Shown here: piece after piece, positions 38,127-47,138 of the stretch
Numbering within the stretch: the stretch's first letter is position 1
Layout of the letters: each line of letters starts with the position of its first letter
Origin: Desulfovibrio psychrotolerans
GTDB taxonomy: Bacteria > Desulfobacterota > Desulfovibrionia > Desulfovibrionales > Desulfovibrionaceae
Reading direction: 5' to 3'
DNA length: 64,000 nucleotides
NCBI RefSeq assembly: GCF_013340305.1
Contig: NZ_BLVP01000002.1
Coordinates: 62,001-126,000 of the forward strand
The notes under the pieces: model-generated
Database searches by the model: none
What the model saw: only the letters and a program-made list of their open reading frames with translations
Told to the model about the DNA's origin: nothing
Made by a program: the position numbers and the translations under genes

Positions 38127-39256
38127 TGGGCACTCGTCATGCTGCCGTTGCGGATGGTCAGGATGAGGGGGGGGCGCTGCACGTCGCCGTAGGGGTCTAT
38201 CTCAAATTCGCTGATGATGCCGTTTTGCCTGCCCAGCGAGGTGAGCGCCTCCATGAGGCCCTGCCGCTTGCCGCCTGTCTTTTGCAGGGCGGCTGCAAGG
38301 GCCTGCATGGCCTCATAGCCGTAGGCGGCGGCGAAATTGGGTTCCCAGCCGAAACGCTGCTTGTATTGCTCGCGGAAGCGGACGTATTCCGGCCGCTGGC
38401 TGTTGGGGTCGTAGCTGATGCTGGCGGTGAGGCCTTCTATGTGTCTGCCTGCGCCGGAAACAAGGTCTGAGGTGTAGGCCCATGGGGAGCTGTACAGCGG
38501 CAGGTGGATTCCTGCCTGATACAGCGACTGGGCAAGGCTGGCCGTATCGCGTGCGGATAAGGCCATGAACAGGGAGTCCGGCCCGGAGGCGCGGATGGCG
38601 TGGAGCACGTTGTCCCACTCCGCCATGCGGCTGGAGACAATGGTGACGGTGGCGGCTATTTCTCCGCCGTGGCTGCGGAACCGTTCTGCATAGGCGTTGC
38701 TGAAGGTTTCTGTATAGGCACGGTTGTCCGTATCGTAGACGATGAAGACACGCCGGACATTGTGCTGCTGTACGGCATAGTCGGCGAGGCTGATCGCCCA
38801 GTCGTCGCTCTGGGAGATGACGCGGAAGAAGTTGTCGCGGATGCCGGAGAGCAGGTGCGTGCTGGTGGTGGGGGAAACCAGCGGCAGGTCGGTGCCCTTG
38901 AGCGCGGCTGTTGCTGCCATGGATTGCTGGCTGGTCATGTGGCCGATGATGGCGACCACGTTTTCCTGCATGAGTTCCGCATTGGCAGCCACGGCGTCTG
39001 CTTCTGTTTCGCCGTCGTGACGGACGATGAGGTCTATCTGCCGTCCGCCGATGCCGCCCGCCGCATTGATGTGCTCCACGCACAACTGTACCCCGTAGCG
39101 ACCGTGGATGCCGAGGTCTGAGTATTTGCCTTCCAGCGGGCCGGAGAAGCCGACACGGATGGGGTCTGTGTTTCCGCATCCGGCCAGAACGGAGTACAGA
39201 AGCACGATTCCCAGCGCACCCAGAACGCGTATCGGCAGGGGGGGCGCGTGTCGCAT
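38123..39256 (-). CDS. Periplasmic-binding-protein-like lipoprotein (Peripla_BP_6)
   Basis: 377 aa from ATG 39256 (GAGGTGG upstream; a GTG at 39265 is possible). Signal peptide with lipobox (LYSVLAGCGN; Cys becomes lipidated). The rest is a type I periplasmic binding protein similar to branched-chain amino-acid receptors: IRVGFSGPLEGKYSDLGIHG, INAAGGIGGRQIDLI, VVAIIGHMTSQQSMAA, LVSPTTSTHLL, NFAAAYGYEAMQALAAAL. No permease genes follow; instead it is fused in operon with a sensor kinase, so it probably presents a ligand to that kinase rather than feeding transport. Confidence 0.9.
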   Translation of the reverse strand: MRHAPPLPIRVLGALGIVLLYSVLAGCGNTDPIRVGFSGPLEGKYSDLGIHGRYGVQLCVEHINAAGGIGGRQIDLIVRHDGETEADAVAANAELMQENVVAIIGHMTSQQSMAATAALKGTDLPLVSPTTSTHLLSGIRDNFFRVISQSDDWAISLADYAVQQHNVRRVFIVYDTDNRAYTETFSNAYAERFRSHGGEIAATVTIVSSRMAEWDNVLHAIRASGPDSLFMALSARDTASLAQSLYQAGIHLPLYSSPWAYTSDLVSGAGRHIEGLTASISYDPNSQRPEYVRFREQYKQRFGWEPNFAAAYGYEAMQALAAALQKTGGKRQGLMEALTSLGRQNGIISEFEIDPYGDVQRPPLILTIRNGSMTSAQ

Positions 39257-39457
39257 GGGGACCACCTCGTTTCCGTTTCAGGGTTTCGCAAGCCGTTAAA
39301 ACAGTATACTATGCGAATAGTACGACAGGACTGCGAGGAGTGCAAAACAATTTCCTCTTTATGCGAGTGCCGCTTACGTGCAAACGGGTAGTGCTGAGGC
39401 GGGGGCGTGCATGCGCAACGCTCTGCCAAGTGTACAACGCTCTGACCGGAGAGGACC

Positions 39458-40027
39458 ATGACATTTGCGTTTGCTGTTTCACCCGAAGAGAGACGGTATA
39501 TACTGGACCTGGTGCGCTGGAGTATTCTGCGTGCGCTGGCGGACGAAGGGGAGGGCGGGCCGCCCGCTGAACATGAGGTTCCCCCGCCGCCCACCCCCTT
39601 GCTGCGAGAGCATTTGGGGGCCTTTGTCACCCTGAAGAAGCATGGCGCGTTGCGGGGGTGCATCGGGTATGTGGTGGGTGACGGGCCGCTGTATCTGACG
39701 ATTGCGCGCATGGCCCATGCGGCCGCCTTTGAAGACCCGCGGTTCATGCCTGTGACACGGGAAGAGTATGGGGCGCTGGAGGTGGAGGTTTCCGTGCTTG
39801 GCCCGGTGACGCCATGCCCTGAGCCGGAACAGGTATGCGTGGGGCGGCACGGCCTTATTGTGCGGCGGGGGGGGCAGTCCGGTCTGCTGCTGCCGCAGGT
39901 GCCAGTGGAATGGGGGTGGGACAGGGATACTTTTCTGGAACAGACCTGCCGCAAGGCGGGATTGCCCGCCGGCGCGTGGCGCGACCCGGAGACGGAGTTG
40001 TATTGGTTTGAGGCCGTTGTTTTTTAA
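39458..40027 (+). CDS. amrA: AmmeMemoRadiSam system protein A (AMMECR1 domain)
   Basis: 189-aa AMMECR1-fold protein. Diagnostic LRGCIGYV (~67-74) with the conserved Cys, and GLIVRRGGQSGLLLPQVPVEWGW (~133-155), DTFLEQTCRKAGLP. In many anaerobes and archaea it is encoded with a Memo-like protein B and a radical SAM protein; neither is adjacent here. Function unresolved (possible redox/modification role). GGAGAGG precedes the ATG. Confidence 0.9.
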   Translation: MTFAFAVSPEERRYILDLVRWSILRALADEGEGGPPAEHEVPPPPTPLLREHLGAFVTLKKHGALRGCIGYVVGDGPLYLTIARMAHAAAFEDPRFMPVTREEYGALEVEVSVLGPVTPCPEPEQVCVGRHGLIVRRGGQSGLLLPQVPVEWGWDRDTFLEQTCRKAGLPAGAWRDPETELYWFEAVVF

Positions 40028-40175
40028 CAGGTCGGGACGGTGCTCCCGGCGGGGTAGAGGTACATATGCGGACAGGGCATGGAGGCAGGATTCTACCACG
40101 CTGCAGGCTTGTTGCCCATCCGGGACGGATGGGCGGGGGAGTTTTGGGATTTTTTGAACGAAGCAGGAGCCTGTG

Positions 40176-42086
40176 ATGAGGAAGAGCACACCCGGCCAGC
40201 GATTTTCCATAACCCGGACGGCACTGAAGAGTACGCTTGTGTATGCCGTGTTCGGCGTGTTGTGGATTCGTTTCTCGGTTTTGTTTCTGGCCTCTTTTAT
40301 TGATGATCCCGGCGTCATGATGAGGGTTCAGACCTACAAGGGGTGGTTCTTTATTGTCGTTACGGCCATGCTGCTCTTTGTGCTGGTGCGTCGGAATCTT
40401 TCGGCACAGCGGGCATTTGAACAGTCGCTGCGGGTAAGCCGCATGCAGTTGCAGGGGTTGTTTCAGGTGGCCGATACGGTGGCATTTCTGCTGAGCAGGC
40501 GGTTGGGGGGAAAGATTGTCATTGAGGAGGCAAGTCCCGGTGCCGTGCGTCTGTTCGGGCTGGACGCGGGGGCTGTTGCGGCGGGCGGTCTGGAGGCGGT
40601 GGGCCTGCCTGCGGGACTGTTCACGCCCACGGTGTCCGTGGCCGGAAGCATGGGTGGCGTGAGTGAGATGGTGCATACCGCACCGGACGGCACGGTGCGG
40701 CATTTGCTGGTGAGCGTGGTAATGTTTGCTTCTGCGGAGGATGATGCGGCTGCTTTGGCGGCTGCAGAGCAGGACGGGATTGCTGCGGAGACGGAGCCGG
40801 AAGCGGGCAGGGAAGGGACCATGTTCCTCACCGTGGCACTGGACGTGAGCGAACGCAGGCGGGCGGAACAGGCATTGCTGCAGGCCACCGGGTTTATCCG
40901 CAACATCACGGACACCATGCCCTCTGTGCTGATAGGCGTGGACGCAGCGTTGCGCGTGACGCACTGGAATGCCGCCGCCCGTATGGAGACCGGTATTGCC
41001 GAGGCGGATGCGCTGGGGGAACCTGTGGCGGAGGTTTTTCCCCTGTTACAGGGACATTCGGCCGAGATAGCCGAGAGTCTGCTGGAGCGGAGAACCATAA
41101 CGCTCACCATGCGGCATGCGACGCCGGGAGCGCGTGAGGCCGCCGGGAAGGGCGGTGGCGCGACCTATGTCGTGCGTTGCCATGAGGTGCAGGTTTTTCC
41201 GCTTGGCGGTGTGGCGGCAGGCGCCAGAGAGGAGGGTGAGCGTGGGGCGGTGATACGCGTGGACGATGTTTCTGAGCGGACCCGTATGCAGGAACTGCTG
41301 GTGCAGACGGAAAAGATGATGTCTGTGGGCGGGCTTGCGGCGGGCATGGCGCACGAGATTAACAATCCGCTCGGAGGCGTGTTGCAGGGGGTGCAGAATA
41401 TCCGCCGCAGACTCTCGGCCGATTTGCCCGTCAATCAGGAGGTGGCAGAGGAGACCGGGTGCGACCTTGTTGCCACCGGCCGGTATCTGGAGAAGCGCGG
41501 CGTATGGCATATGCTGGACGGGGTGTTTGAGTCCGGCAAGAGGGCTGCGGAGATCGTGTCGAGCATGCTGGAATTTTCGCGTACCAGTGACCTTTCGCAC
41601 AGCGGGGTGGACCTGCACCTTCTGCTGGACAAGGCGCTGGACCTTGCCGGAAAGGACTATGATCTTGAACGGCGTTACGATTTCAGGAATATCCGCATTG
41701 TGCGGGAGTATGACCCGGATATGCCGCCGGTTTTGTGTTCGCGTATAGGCATAGAGCAGGTGCTGCTCAACCTGCTGCGCAACGCGGCGCAGGCCATGGG
41801 GGGGTATGACGGCGGGCCTGACTGGAAGCCCTGCATTACCCTGCGCACCTACATGAAGTCCGGCTACGCCTATATTGAGGTGCAGGACAACGGTCCCGGC
41901 ATGAACGAGGACCAGCGCAGGCGAGCCTTTGAGCCGTTTTTTACCACCAAGCCCGTGGGCGAGGGAACCGGGCTTGGGCTTTCCGTCTCGTATTACATTA
42001 TCACCAGCAGCCACAGCGGACAGTTTGAACTGCGCACGGAACCGGACAAGGGCGCGCTGTTCCGCATAAAGCTTCCGGTGCTGTGA
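40176..42086 (+). CDS. Membrane sensor histidine kinase with PAS domains
   Basis: 636 aa from ATG 40176 (AGGAG 7 bp upstream). Two membrane segments (~18-42 and ~55-75) with a short periplasmic loop, so no large extracellular sensor. Two PAS-like regions (~90-220, and ~245-375: RNITDTMPSVLIGVDAALRV), then H-box GLAAGMAHEINNPLGG (His ~394) and HATPase (NLLRNAAQAMGGYDGG, DNGPGMNEDQRRRAFEPFFTT, GEGTGLGLSVSYYII). The kinase core shares the same long spacer between H-box helices as the kinase at 35889-38126. No regulator adjacent. Confidence 0.92.
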   Translation: MRKSTPGQRFSITRTALKSTLVYAVFGVLWIRFSVLFLASFIDDPGVMMRVQTYKGWFFIVVTAMLLFVLVRRNLSAQRAFEQSLRVSRMQLQGLFQVADTVAFLLSRRLGGKIVIEEASPGAVRLFGLDAGAVAAGGLEAVGLPAGLFTPTVSVAGSMGGVSEMVHTAPDGTVRHLLVSVVMFASAEDDAAALAAAEQDGIAAETEPEAGREGTMFLTVALDVSERRRAEQALLQATGFIRNITDTMPSVLIGVDAALRVTHWNAAARMETGIAEADALGEPVAEVFPLLQGHSAEIAESLLERRTITLTMRHATPGAREAAGKGGGATYVVRCHEVQVFPLGGVAAGAREEGERGAVIRVDDVSERTRMQELLVQTEKMMSVGGLAAGMAHEINNPLGGVLQGVQNIRRRLSADLPVNQEVAEETGCDLVATGRYLEKRGVWHMLDGVFESGKRAAEIVSSMLEFSRTSDLSHSGVDLHLLLDKALDLAGKDYDLERRYDFRNIRIVREYDPDMPPVLCSRIGIEQVLLNLLRNAAQAMGGYDGGPDWKPCITLRTYMKSGYAYIEVQDNGPGMNEDQRRRAFEPFFTTKPVGEGTGLGLSVSYYIITSSHSGQFELRTEPDKGALFRIKLPVL

Positions 42087-42087
42087 G

Positions 42088-42122
42088 GGCAGGCACGCGC
42101 TTTGGGGGGCCGCATGCCTGCC
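42088..42122. terminator. Hairpin between convergent genes
   Basis: GGCAGGC (42088-42094) pairs with GCCTGCC (42116-42122), 21-nt loop, between the kinase stop and the phnE stop. No U-tract. Confidence 0.4.
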
Positions 42123-42128
42123 GATTAC

Positions 42129-42935
42129 TCAGAGAATGCGTTTGCGGATGAAGGTTGTCGCGATTTCCATACATACCACCACGGCGAAGATGCACAGGAG
42201 AATCAGGGAAACCTGATTCCAGCGGAACAGGTTTATGGCCGTATCCAGCGCCATGCCGATGCCGCCCGCTCCGACCAGCCCTATGACGGCTGATTCCCGC
42301 ACGTTTATATCCCACCGGAACAGGCTGGTGCCCCAGAAGGCCGGGGCCACCTGCGGCCAGTACGCCTTGAGGATGACGCTGGGCCACGGCGCTCCCGCAG
42401 CGCGCAGGGCTTCTACGGGGCCTTTGTGGCATTCTTCCAGCGCTTCACCCATGAGCTTGCCGCAGAAACCGATGGAGCGGAAGCCGATGGCCACGCTGCC
42501 AGCCAGCGCGCCGGGGCCGAAGACGGCCACGAAGAGGATGGCCCAGACCAGCGTGTTTACCGAGCGGGAGGTTACGAGAATGAGCCGGGCGAACCAGTTA
42601 AGCACCGGATAGGGCGTGATGTTGTTTGCGGCAAGCAGGGCCACGGGCAGGGAAAGAGCCAGCGCGATAATGGTTCCCATGCCCGCGATATGCATGGTTT
42701 CCACCAGCGCGGTATGCACGCCGCTGAAGTAGTGCGAGGTGTCCGGCGGCCACATGCGGGTGAGCATGTCTGCCATCTGCGTGGGGGCATCGAACAGGAA
42801 TTCCGGCACCACCTGCACCGTGCGGAACGATATGGCAAGCGCGATGCCCGCCGCAAGGAGCAGCGAGAAGCGGGCCAGACGGCGCAGGGGGGAAAAGCGC
42901 TGCCATGTGCGTGGCGTGCGGGGGTGATTAGTCAT
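42129..42935 (-). CDS. phnE: Phosphonate-type ABC transporter permease (distal)
   Basis: 268-aa inner-membrane permease, PhnE family. About six helices; the permease EAA-type loop is AIGFRSIGFCGKLMGEALEE...GPVEALRAAGAPW, and the C-terminal SAVIGLVGAGGIGMALDTAI matches PhnE. Its first codons overlap the proximal permease gene (8 bp). Two PhnE-like permeases in one operon are common for phosphonate/phosphite importers and likely form a heterodimer. Confidence 0.92.
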   Translation of the reverse strand: MTNHPRTPRTWQRFSPLRRLARFSLLLAAGIALAISFRTVQVVPEFLFDAPTQMADMLTRMWPPDTSHYFSGVHTALVETMHIAGMGTIIALALSLPVALLAANNITPYPVLNWFARLILVTSRSVNTLVWAILFVAVFGPGALAGSVAIGFRSIGFCGKLMGEALEECHKGPVEALRAAGAPWPSVILKAYWPQVAPAFWGTSLFRWDINVRESAVIGLVGAGGIGMALDTAINLFRWNQVSLILLCIFAVVVCMEIATTFIRKRIL

Positions 42936-43710
42936 TGAACACCGCCTTTACCACCGATGCCAGATACTCGCCCAGCATGACCAGCGCGATGATGGAGATC
43001 AGGATGGCAGCCAGAAAGTCGTAATCGAACCGCTGGAACGCCGCGAAAAGGGTGCCGCCGATGCCGCCCGCTCCCACGATGCCCACCATGGTGGAATTGC
43101 GGATGTTGGCATCGAACTGGTAGGTGGCGAAACCGATGAAGCGGTTCAGCACCTGCGGGAGAACGGCAAAAATGATGACGCTGAGGAAGGGAGCCCCGGC
43201 TGCCCGGCAGGCTTCTACGGGTTTGAGCGATATTTCTTCCACCGCCTCTGCGAACAGCTTGCCGATGAAGCCGATGGAGGCCACGACAAGGGTGAGGATG
43301 CCTGCCAGCGGTCCGAATCCCACCGCCTTGACGAACAGAATGGCGAAAATGACGGGGTGGAAGGAGCGGCTGACGGCAATGACCGCACGGGCGGGCCATG
43401 TTGCCCATGCCGGCATGAGGTTGCGGGCGCAGACCAGCCCGAAGGGCAGCGAGAGCGCAATGCCTGCCCCGGAGGCGATAATGGCAATTTGCAGGGTTTC
43501 CGCAAGATTGTTTACCAGTAAACGCCAGCGGGTGAACTCCGGCGGGAACATGCTGCCCAGAAACATCGCGCCGTTGTGCAGGCCCGAGACAAAGCGCGCC
43601 CATGTGAAGTCCATGGACCATGCCGCATAGACGCAATAGACTGCCAGCAGCGACCATCCGGCGCGGGCAGCCCAGTTGGGGCGGAACGCGGCGCGTTGTG
43701 TACCGCTCAT
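42928..43710 (-). CDS. phnE: Phosphonate-type ABC transporter permease (proximal)
   Basis: 260 aa. Helices include [20 protein letters not shown]; conserved loop [21 protein letters not shown], then [10 protein letters not shown] and [20 protein letters not shown] as in PhnE. Start overlaps phnC by 4 bp; it is followed with overlap by the second permease. Order is phnD-phnC-phnE-phnE. Confidence 0.92.
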   Translation of the reverse strand: MSGTQRAAFRPNWAARAGWSLLAVYCVYAAWSMDFTWARFVSGLHNGAMFLGSMFPPEFTRWRLLVNNLAETLQIAIIASGAGIALSLPFGLVCARNLMPAWATWPARAVIAVSRSFHPVIFAILFVKAVGFGPLAGILTLVVASIGFIGKLFAEAVEEISLKPVEACRAAGAPFLSVIIFAVLPQVLNRFIGFATYQFDANIRNSTMVGIVGAGGIGGTLFAAFQRFDYDFLAAILISIIALVMLGEYLASVVKAVFND

Positions 43711-44501
43711 GACAGCCAGTCCTCTCCGCCGTAGATGTGCTTGAGGTGCTCATCGGTGAGGTCGGCGGGGGGACCGTCAAAGACGATGCTGCCATGCGAC
43801 ATGCCGATGACCCTGTCCGCGAAGCGTTTGGCAAGAACAACGTCGTGGATGTTGATGAGCAGGGGGATGCTGCGTGCCTTGGAAAAGTCGTTCAGCAGGG
43901 TCATTATTTCCACGGATGTTTTGGGGTCCAGCGAAGAGGTGGGTTCGTCTGCCATAAGGAGGCAGGGGTTCTGCATGACCGCACGCGCTATGCCCACCCG
44001 CTGTCTTTGCCCGCCGGAAAGGGCGTCTGCACGGACCGTGGCAAAGTCGGTGAGGCCCACCATATCGATAAGCTCGAACGCCCGGTCCACATGCTCCTGT
44101 CTGAACTTGCGCAGCCACGCACGCCATACGGGCGTTATGCCCAGTACGCCGCACAGCACGTTTTCGATGACGGTGAGGCGTTCCACCAGATTGAATTCCT
44201 GAAACACCATGCCGATGCCGTGCCTTGCCAGACGCAGTTGCCTGCCGGACAGCCGGGTCATGTCCTGCCCTGCAACGGTTATGCTGCCGCCGCTGGGTTC
44301 TATGAGCCGGTTTATGCAGCGCAGCATGGTGCTTTTGCCCGTGCCGGAAGGGCCTATGATGGCTACGGTGGCGCAGCCCTGCACGGAGAAGGAGATGTCC
44401 TTCAGTACCGGTTTGCCCGGTACGTATTCCTTAACCAGACGGGTCACGGTAAGGGAGCGGGGCTCCGTTGCCCCGCTCCCGGCGATATGAGGTGATGTCA
44501 C
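43707..44501 (-). CDS. phnC: Phosphonate-type ABC transporter ATP-binding protein
   Basis: 264-aa ATPase: Walker [10 protein letters not shown] (~52-60), Q-loop [13 protein letters not shown], signature [14 protein letters not shown] (~158-171), Walker [15 protein letters not shown]-loop INIHDVVLA. The sequence around [17 protein letters not shown] is typical of PhnC. It energises the two PhnE permeases. 18 bp downstream of phnD. Confidence 0.94.
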   Translation of the reverse strand: MTSPHIAGSGATEPRSLTVTRLVKEYVPGKPVLKDISFSVQGCATVAIIGPSGTGKSTMLRCINRLIEPSGGSITVAGQDMTRLSGRQLRLARHGIGMVFQEFNLVERLTVIENVLCGVLGITPVWRAWLRKFRQEHVDRAFELIDMVGLTDFATVRADALSGGQRQRVGIARAVMQNPCLLMADEPTSSLDPKTSVEIMTLLNDFSKARSIPLLINIHDVVLAKRFADRVIGMSHGSIVFDGPPADLTDEHLKHIYGGEDWLS

Positions 44502-44519
44502 GTTGCTCTCTTGGACTGC

Positions 44520-45530
44520 TTACTGCTTGGCTTTTTTGGCCGCGTCTTCCTGCTCTTTGGCGATCATGGCCTTGAGCCCTTCTTCGTTGTAGCTGGTGCC
44601 GGTGCCTTCTGCTATTTCGCGCACAACAGCCCAATCTGCCTTGTAGGTGATGGGGTAGAAGCGGTCGGCATCGTCAAATGCCTTTTTCATGCCGTCCGTA
44701 AAGCGGTAGGTGTGGAAGGCGCCCACGATTTTTTCCACAAGGTCGGGGCAAAGCTGGCTGGAATAGCCGAAAGAAGAGGTGGGGAAGCCGGCACTGGCGT
44801 AAATGGTGCGCAGTTCGCCTTCTTTGACGCGGCCCGCACGCACCATGCGTTCGTATACGTCGGAGGCAACGGGGGCGGCGTCATAGTCGCCATGGGCAAC
44901 GCCCAGAATGGACTGGTCATGCTTGCCGGAATACACCACGGTGTAATCCTGGTCCGGAGTGATGCCCCTCGGGGGGAAGAGGACGCGCGGGGCAAGGTTG
45001 CCGGAGTTGGAGGAGGCGGAGGTGTGGGCTACTTTTTTGCCCTTGAGATCGGCCATGGTCTGGATGGGGCTGTCTTTCTTCACCACGACGAGCAGCTGGT
45101 AGCCCTGAAAACGGTCTGCATCGCCCTTGACGGCAATGGGAACGAAGCCCGCGAGGTTGACGGCAAAGCCCGTGGGGCCCGTGGAGAATCCGGCCACGTG
45201 CAGACGGCCGGAACGCATGGCCTCGACCTGCGCGGAGTTGGAGTGGACGGTGTAGTACACTACGTCCTTGCCGGTGGCACGTTTCAGATGGGCCTGAAAG
45301 TCTGCGAAGACGTCCTGATAGACGGCGGGGTCTTCTACGGGGGTGTAGGTGAAGACCAGCGTGGAGGGGTCTTTGCACATGCCTGCGGGGGCGAGGTCGG
45401 CCACCATGTCCATGTCGTTGTCGCAGTACATGGGGTCAAGCAGGCCGCGATTCTGACAATCAGCGGCAAGCGCGGGAACGGCAACCGCAAGGATGAACAG
45501 GGTTGCCAGCAGAGAAAGAAGACGTCTCAT
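44520..45530 (-). CDS. phnD: Phosphonate-type periplasmic binding protein
   Basis: 336 aa with signal peptide (MRRLLSLLATLFILAVAVPALA). PhnD-family fold: LVFTYTPVEDPAVYQDVFAD, YYTVHSNSAQVEAMRSGRLH, the ligand-site GFSTGPTGFAVN, KVAHTSASSNSGNL and SGKHDQSILGVAHGDYDAAPV. Two N-terminal cysteines (residues 25 and 36) may form a disulphide. Substrate could be a phosphonate or phosphite; no C-P lyase genes or phosphite dehydrogenase occur in the window. First gene of the operon, with an 11-bp phased array ~130-180 bp upstream. Confidence 0.92.
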   Translation of the reverse strand: MRRLLSLLATLFILAVAVPALAADCQNRGLLDPMYCDNDMDMVADLAPAGMCKDPSTLVFTYTPVEDPAVYQDVFADFQAHLKRATGKDVVYYTVHSNSAQVEAMRSGRLHVAGFSTGPTGFAVNLAGFVPIAVKGDADRFQGYQLLVVVKKDSPIQTMADLKGKKVAHTSASSNSGNLAPRVLFPPRGITPDQDYTVVYSGKHDQSILGVAHGDYDAAPVASDVYERMVRAGRVKEGELRTIYASAGFPTSSFGYSSQLCPDLVEKIVGAFHTYRFTDGMKKAFDDADRFYPITYKADWAVVREIAEGTGTSYNEEGLKAMIAKEQEDAAKKAKQ

Positions 45531-45655
45531 GTAGTATACTCCTCATTGTAATGTAGAACGCAGGATACCAACGGAACGCTCGAAACGGGATGCTCCTGAC
45601 GTGCAGCATTCAGGGCGTACCACTTTCGTACTTACGCCGGATCATGTTGCACGTA

Positions 45656-45714
45656 TGCCGCACCTGTACCGAATTTTGGCCGAATTTTGGCCGTAGTGTG
45701 ACCATGCTTTGGCC
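45656..45714 (-). promoter_or_regulatory. 11-bp phased repeat array upstream of phnD (candidate Pho box)
   Basis: On the minus strand, six units in 11-bp register: TGGCCAAAGCA, TGGTCACACTA, CGGCCAAAATT (twice, identical), CGGTACAGGTG, CGGCATACGTG. PhoB binds direct repeats of period 11 (CTGTCA-type half sites), so a multi-unit Pho box is plausible beside a phosphonate operon. Confidence 0.5.
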
Positions 45715-45760
45715 ATAGCTGTTTCGATGCACGCGCAGCATGCGGGTGCGGTGCGGATTA

Positions 45761-45777
45761 CCTTTATACAATAAAGG
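45761..45777. other. Short perfect palindrome
   Basis: CCTTTAT-ACA-ATAAAGG. It sits in the otherwise gene-free 45531-45916 stretch; could be an operator or a chance element. Confidence 0.3.
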
Positions 45778-45916
45778 AGATGTTCTGCCCTGACCGTGAC
45801 CGTTGCATGACAAAGCGGTGACGATGCGGGCAGAAGGAGATGCGTTATGCGGGGTGGGGCGGCCCGTTGTGGGCTGTTTTGATTATGTCGCGACGGGGGG
45901 CGGGAGCGGGGAGCAG

Positions 45917-46996
45917 TTATGGCGCAGGATGCAGATTTACGCCGCAGGAGCAGGTGCCGCAGTACCTGTCCGGGTATTCGCCTGCCAGAATCCTGCGGCG
46001 GATGGCGACAATGGTTTCGTTATTCCACAGGTCCATGACGGTTGCGTAGTCGGAAACGTAGCCCAGCGAGTGCATGTTGCCCAGCACCACGGCGTTGCAG
46101 GCGTGGGGGATGAGGTTTTCATCGTAGCGGTTTTTGTCTGCGCCCGCCACGGGCCATATCTGGAGCTTCTGCCAGAACACATCGCACCTGCCGGAAGGAT
46201 CGTCATGCGGTTTGGGCAGGGTGACGGTGATGCCGTGGCGTTCGCCTGCCGCGCGCATGGCATGGAGGCATTGGGTGATGTGGGTGTCTGAAGTGTGGTA
46301 AGTGTTTTCCAGTGATGTGAATTTGTTGAACATATGGGGGAACAGTCCGACAATGTTCAGTTGCATGGTGATGCCGTGGGCGGCGAGCGTGTCTATGATG
46401 CCCGGCAGGGCGGTGTAATTGCTGCGGGAGAGGATGCAGGAGCCGATGATGGGGATGCCGTGTGCCGAAAACAGGCGCAGGGTGGAGAGAAGGTCCGGGA
46501 GCGAACTGCCTTTTTTGATGTCCGCGAAGCGGGTGGCATCGCCCGCGTGGAGGTCTGTGACGATGTGGGAGATAGCGTTTTTACGCTCGATGATCTTTTC
46601 CAGATAGTTGCCCCGGCGCATGACGGCGGGGTGGAAATTGGACTGGAACGATGCCTTGCCGTAGCGCGCGATGACGTGATCAATCATGTCCATGATGCCG
46701 TTGTGCAGGAAGGGTTCGCCCGTGGCGCAGATGTGTATGCGGGGCACGCGTCCGGCATGGAAGAAATCGACCTGCTGGCGGAACCGTTCCACGGGCATGG
46801 TGTACGGCAGGTTGTAGACCTTGGATTTTCCGCCGCGGGCATCGCGGGAGTGGTATGAGCAGAACACGCAGCGGTTATTGCACCGGTTGATGATGCCGAT
46901 GGTGACCCAGCGGGGCGGGTAGCTGACGATGTCCCGGACGAGGCGTTCTGCCCCGTAGCGTTCTGCATCGTGCCGCATATGTTCCTGTGTGTTCAT
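45917..46996 (-). CDS. Radical SAM protein with SPASM-like C-terminus
   Basis: 359 aa from ATG 46996 (CAGGAA upstream). The SAM [4Fe-4S] motif is CNNRCVFC (CxxxCxxC, within IGIINRCNNRCVFCSYHSRD), with a GGE-like ATGEPFLHNG. Later cysteines (HACNAVVLGNM, then DRYCGTCSCGVN at the C-terminus) are arranged like the auxiliary cluster of SPASM/twitch proteins. Such enzymes modify peptides or sugars by radical chemistry. It is the last gene of the minus-strand cluster, 142 bp after the FkbM methyltransferase. Substrate unknown; no precursor peptide gene was found. Confidence 0.88.
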   Translation of the reverse strand: MNTQEHMRHDAERYGAERLVRDIVSYPPRWVTIGIINRCNNRCVFCSYHSRDARGGKSKVYNLPYTMPVERFRQQVDFFHAGRVPRIHICATGEPFLHNGIMDMIDHVIARYGKASFQSNFHPAVMRRGNYLEKIIERKNAISHIVTDLHAGDATRFADIKKGSSLPDLLSTLRLFSAHGIPIIGSCILSRSNYTALPGIIDTLAAHGITMQLNIVGLFPHMFNKFTSLENTYHTSDTHITQCLHAMRAAGERHGITVTLPKPHDDPSGRCDVFWQKLQIWPVAGADKNRYDENLIPHACNAVVLGNMHSLGYVSDYATVMDLWNNETIVAIRRRILAGEYPDRYCGTCSCGVNLHPAP

Positions 46997-47138
46997 GACG
47001 TTCCTGAAAGCTGTGCGCTCTCTTGGAAAGGGGGGCGCATTGTTTGTGTTGGGCTTTGTTCCGTTGCCGTTGGGCATTTTCCGGCGGCGTGCGGACAATG
47101 ACGTTTTCAATCGCCTGTTCTGCCCTTGCTACTCCCGG

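Noticed and set aside
45803-46291. Plus-strand frame opposite the radical SAM gene
   Set aside because: Shadow of the minus-strand gene with CxxxCxxC.
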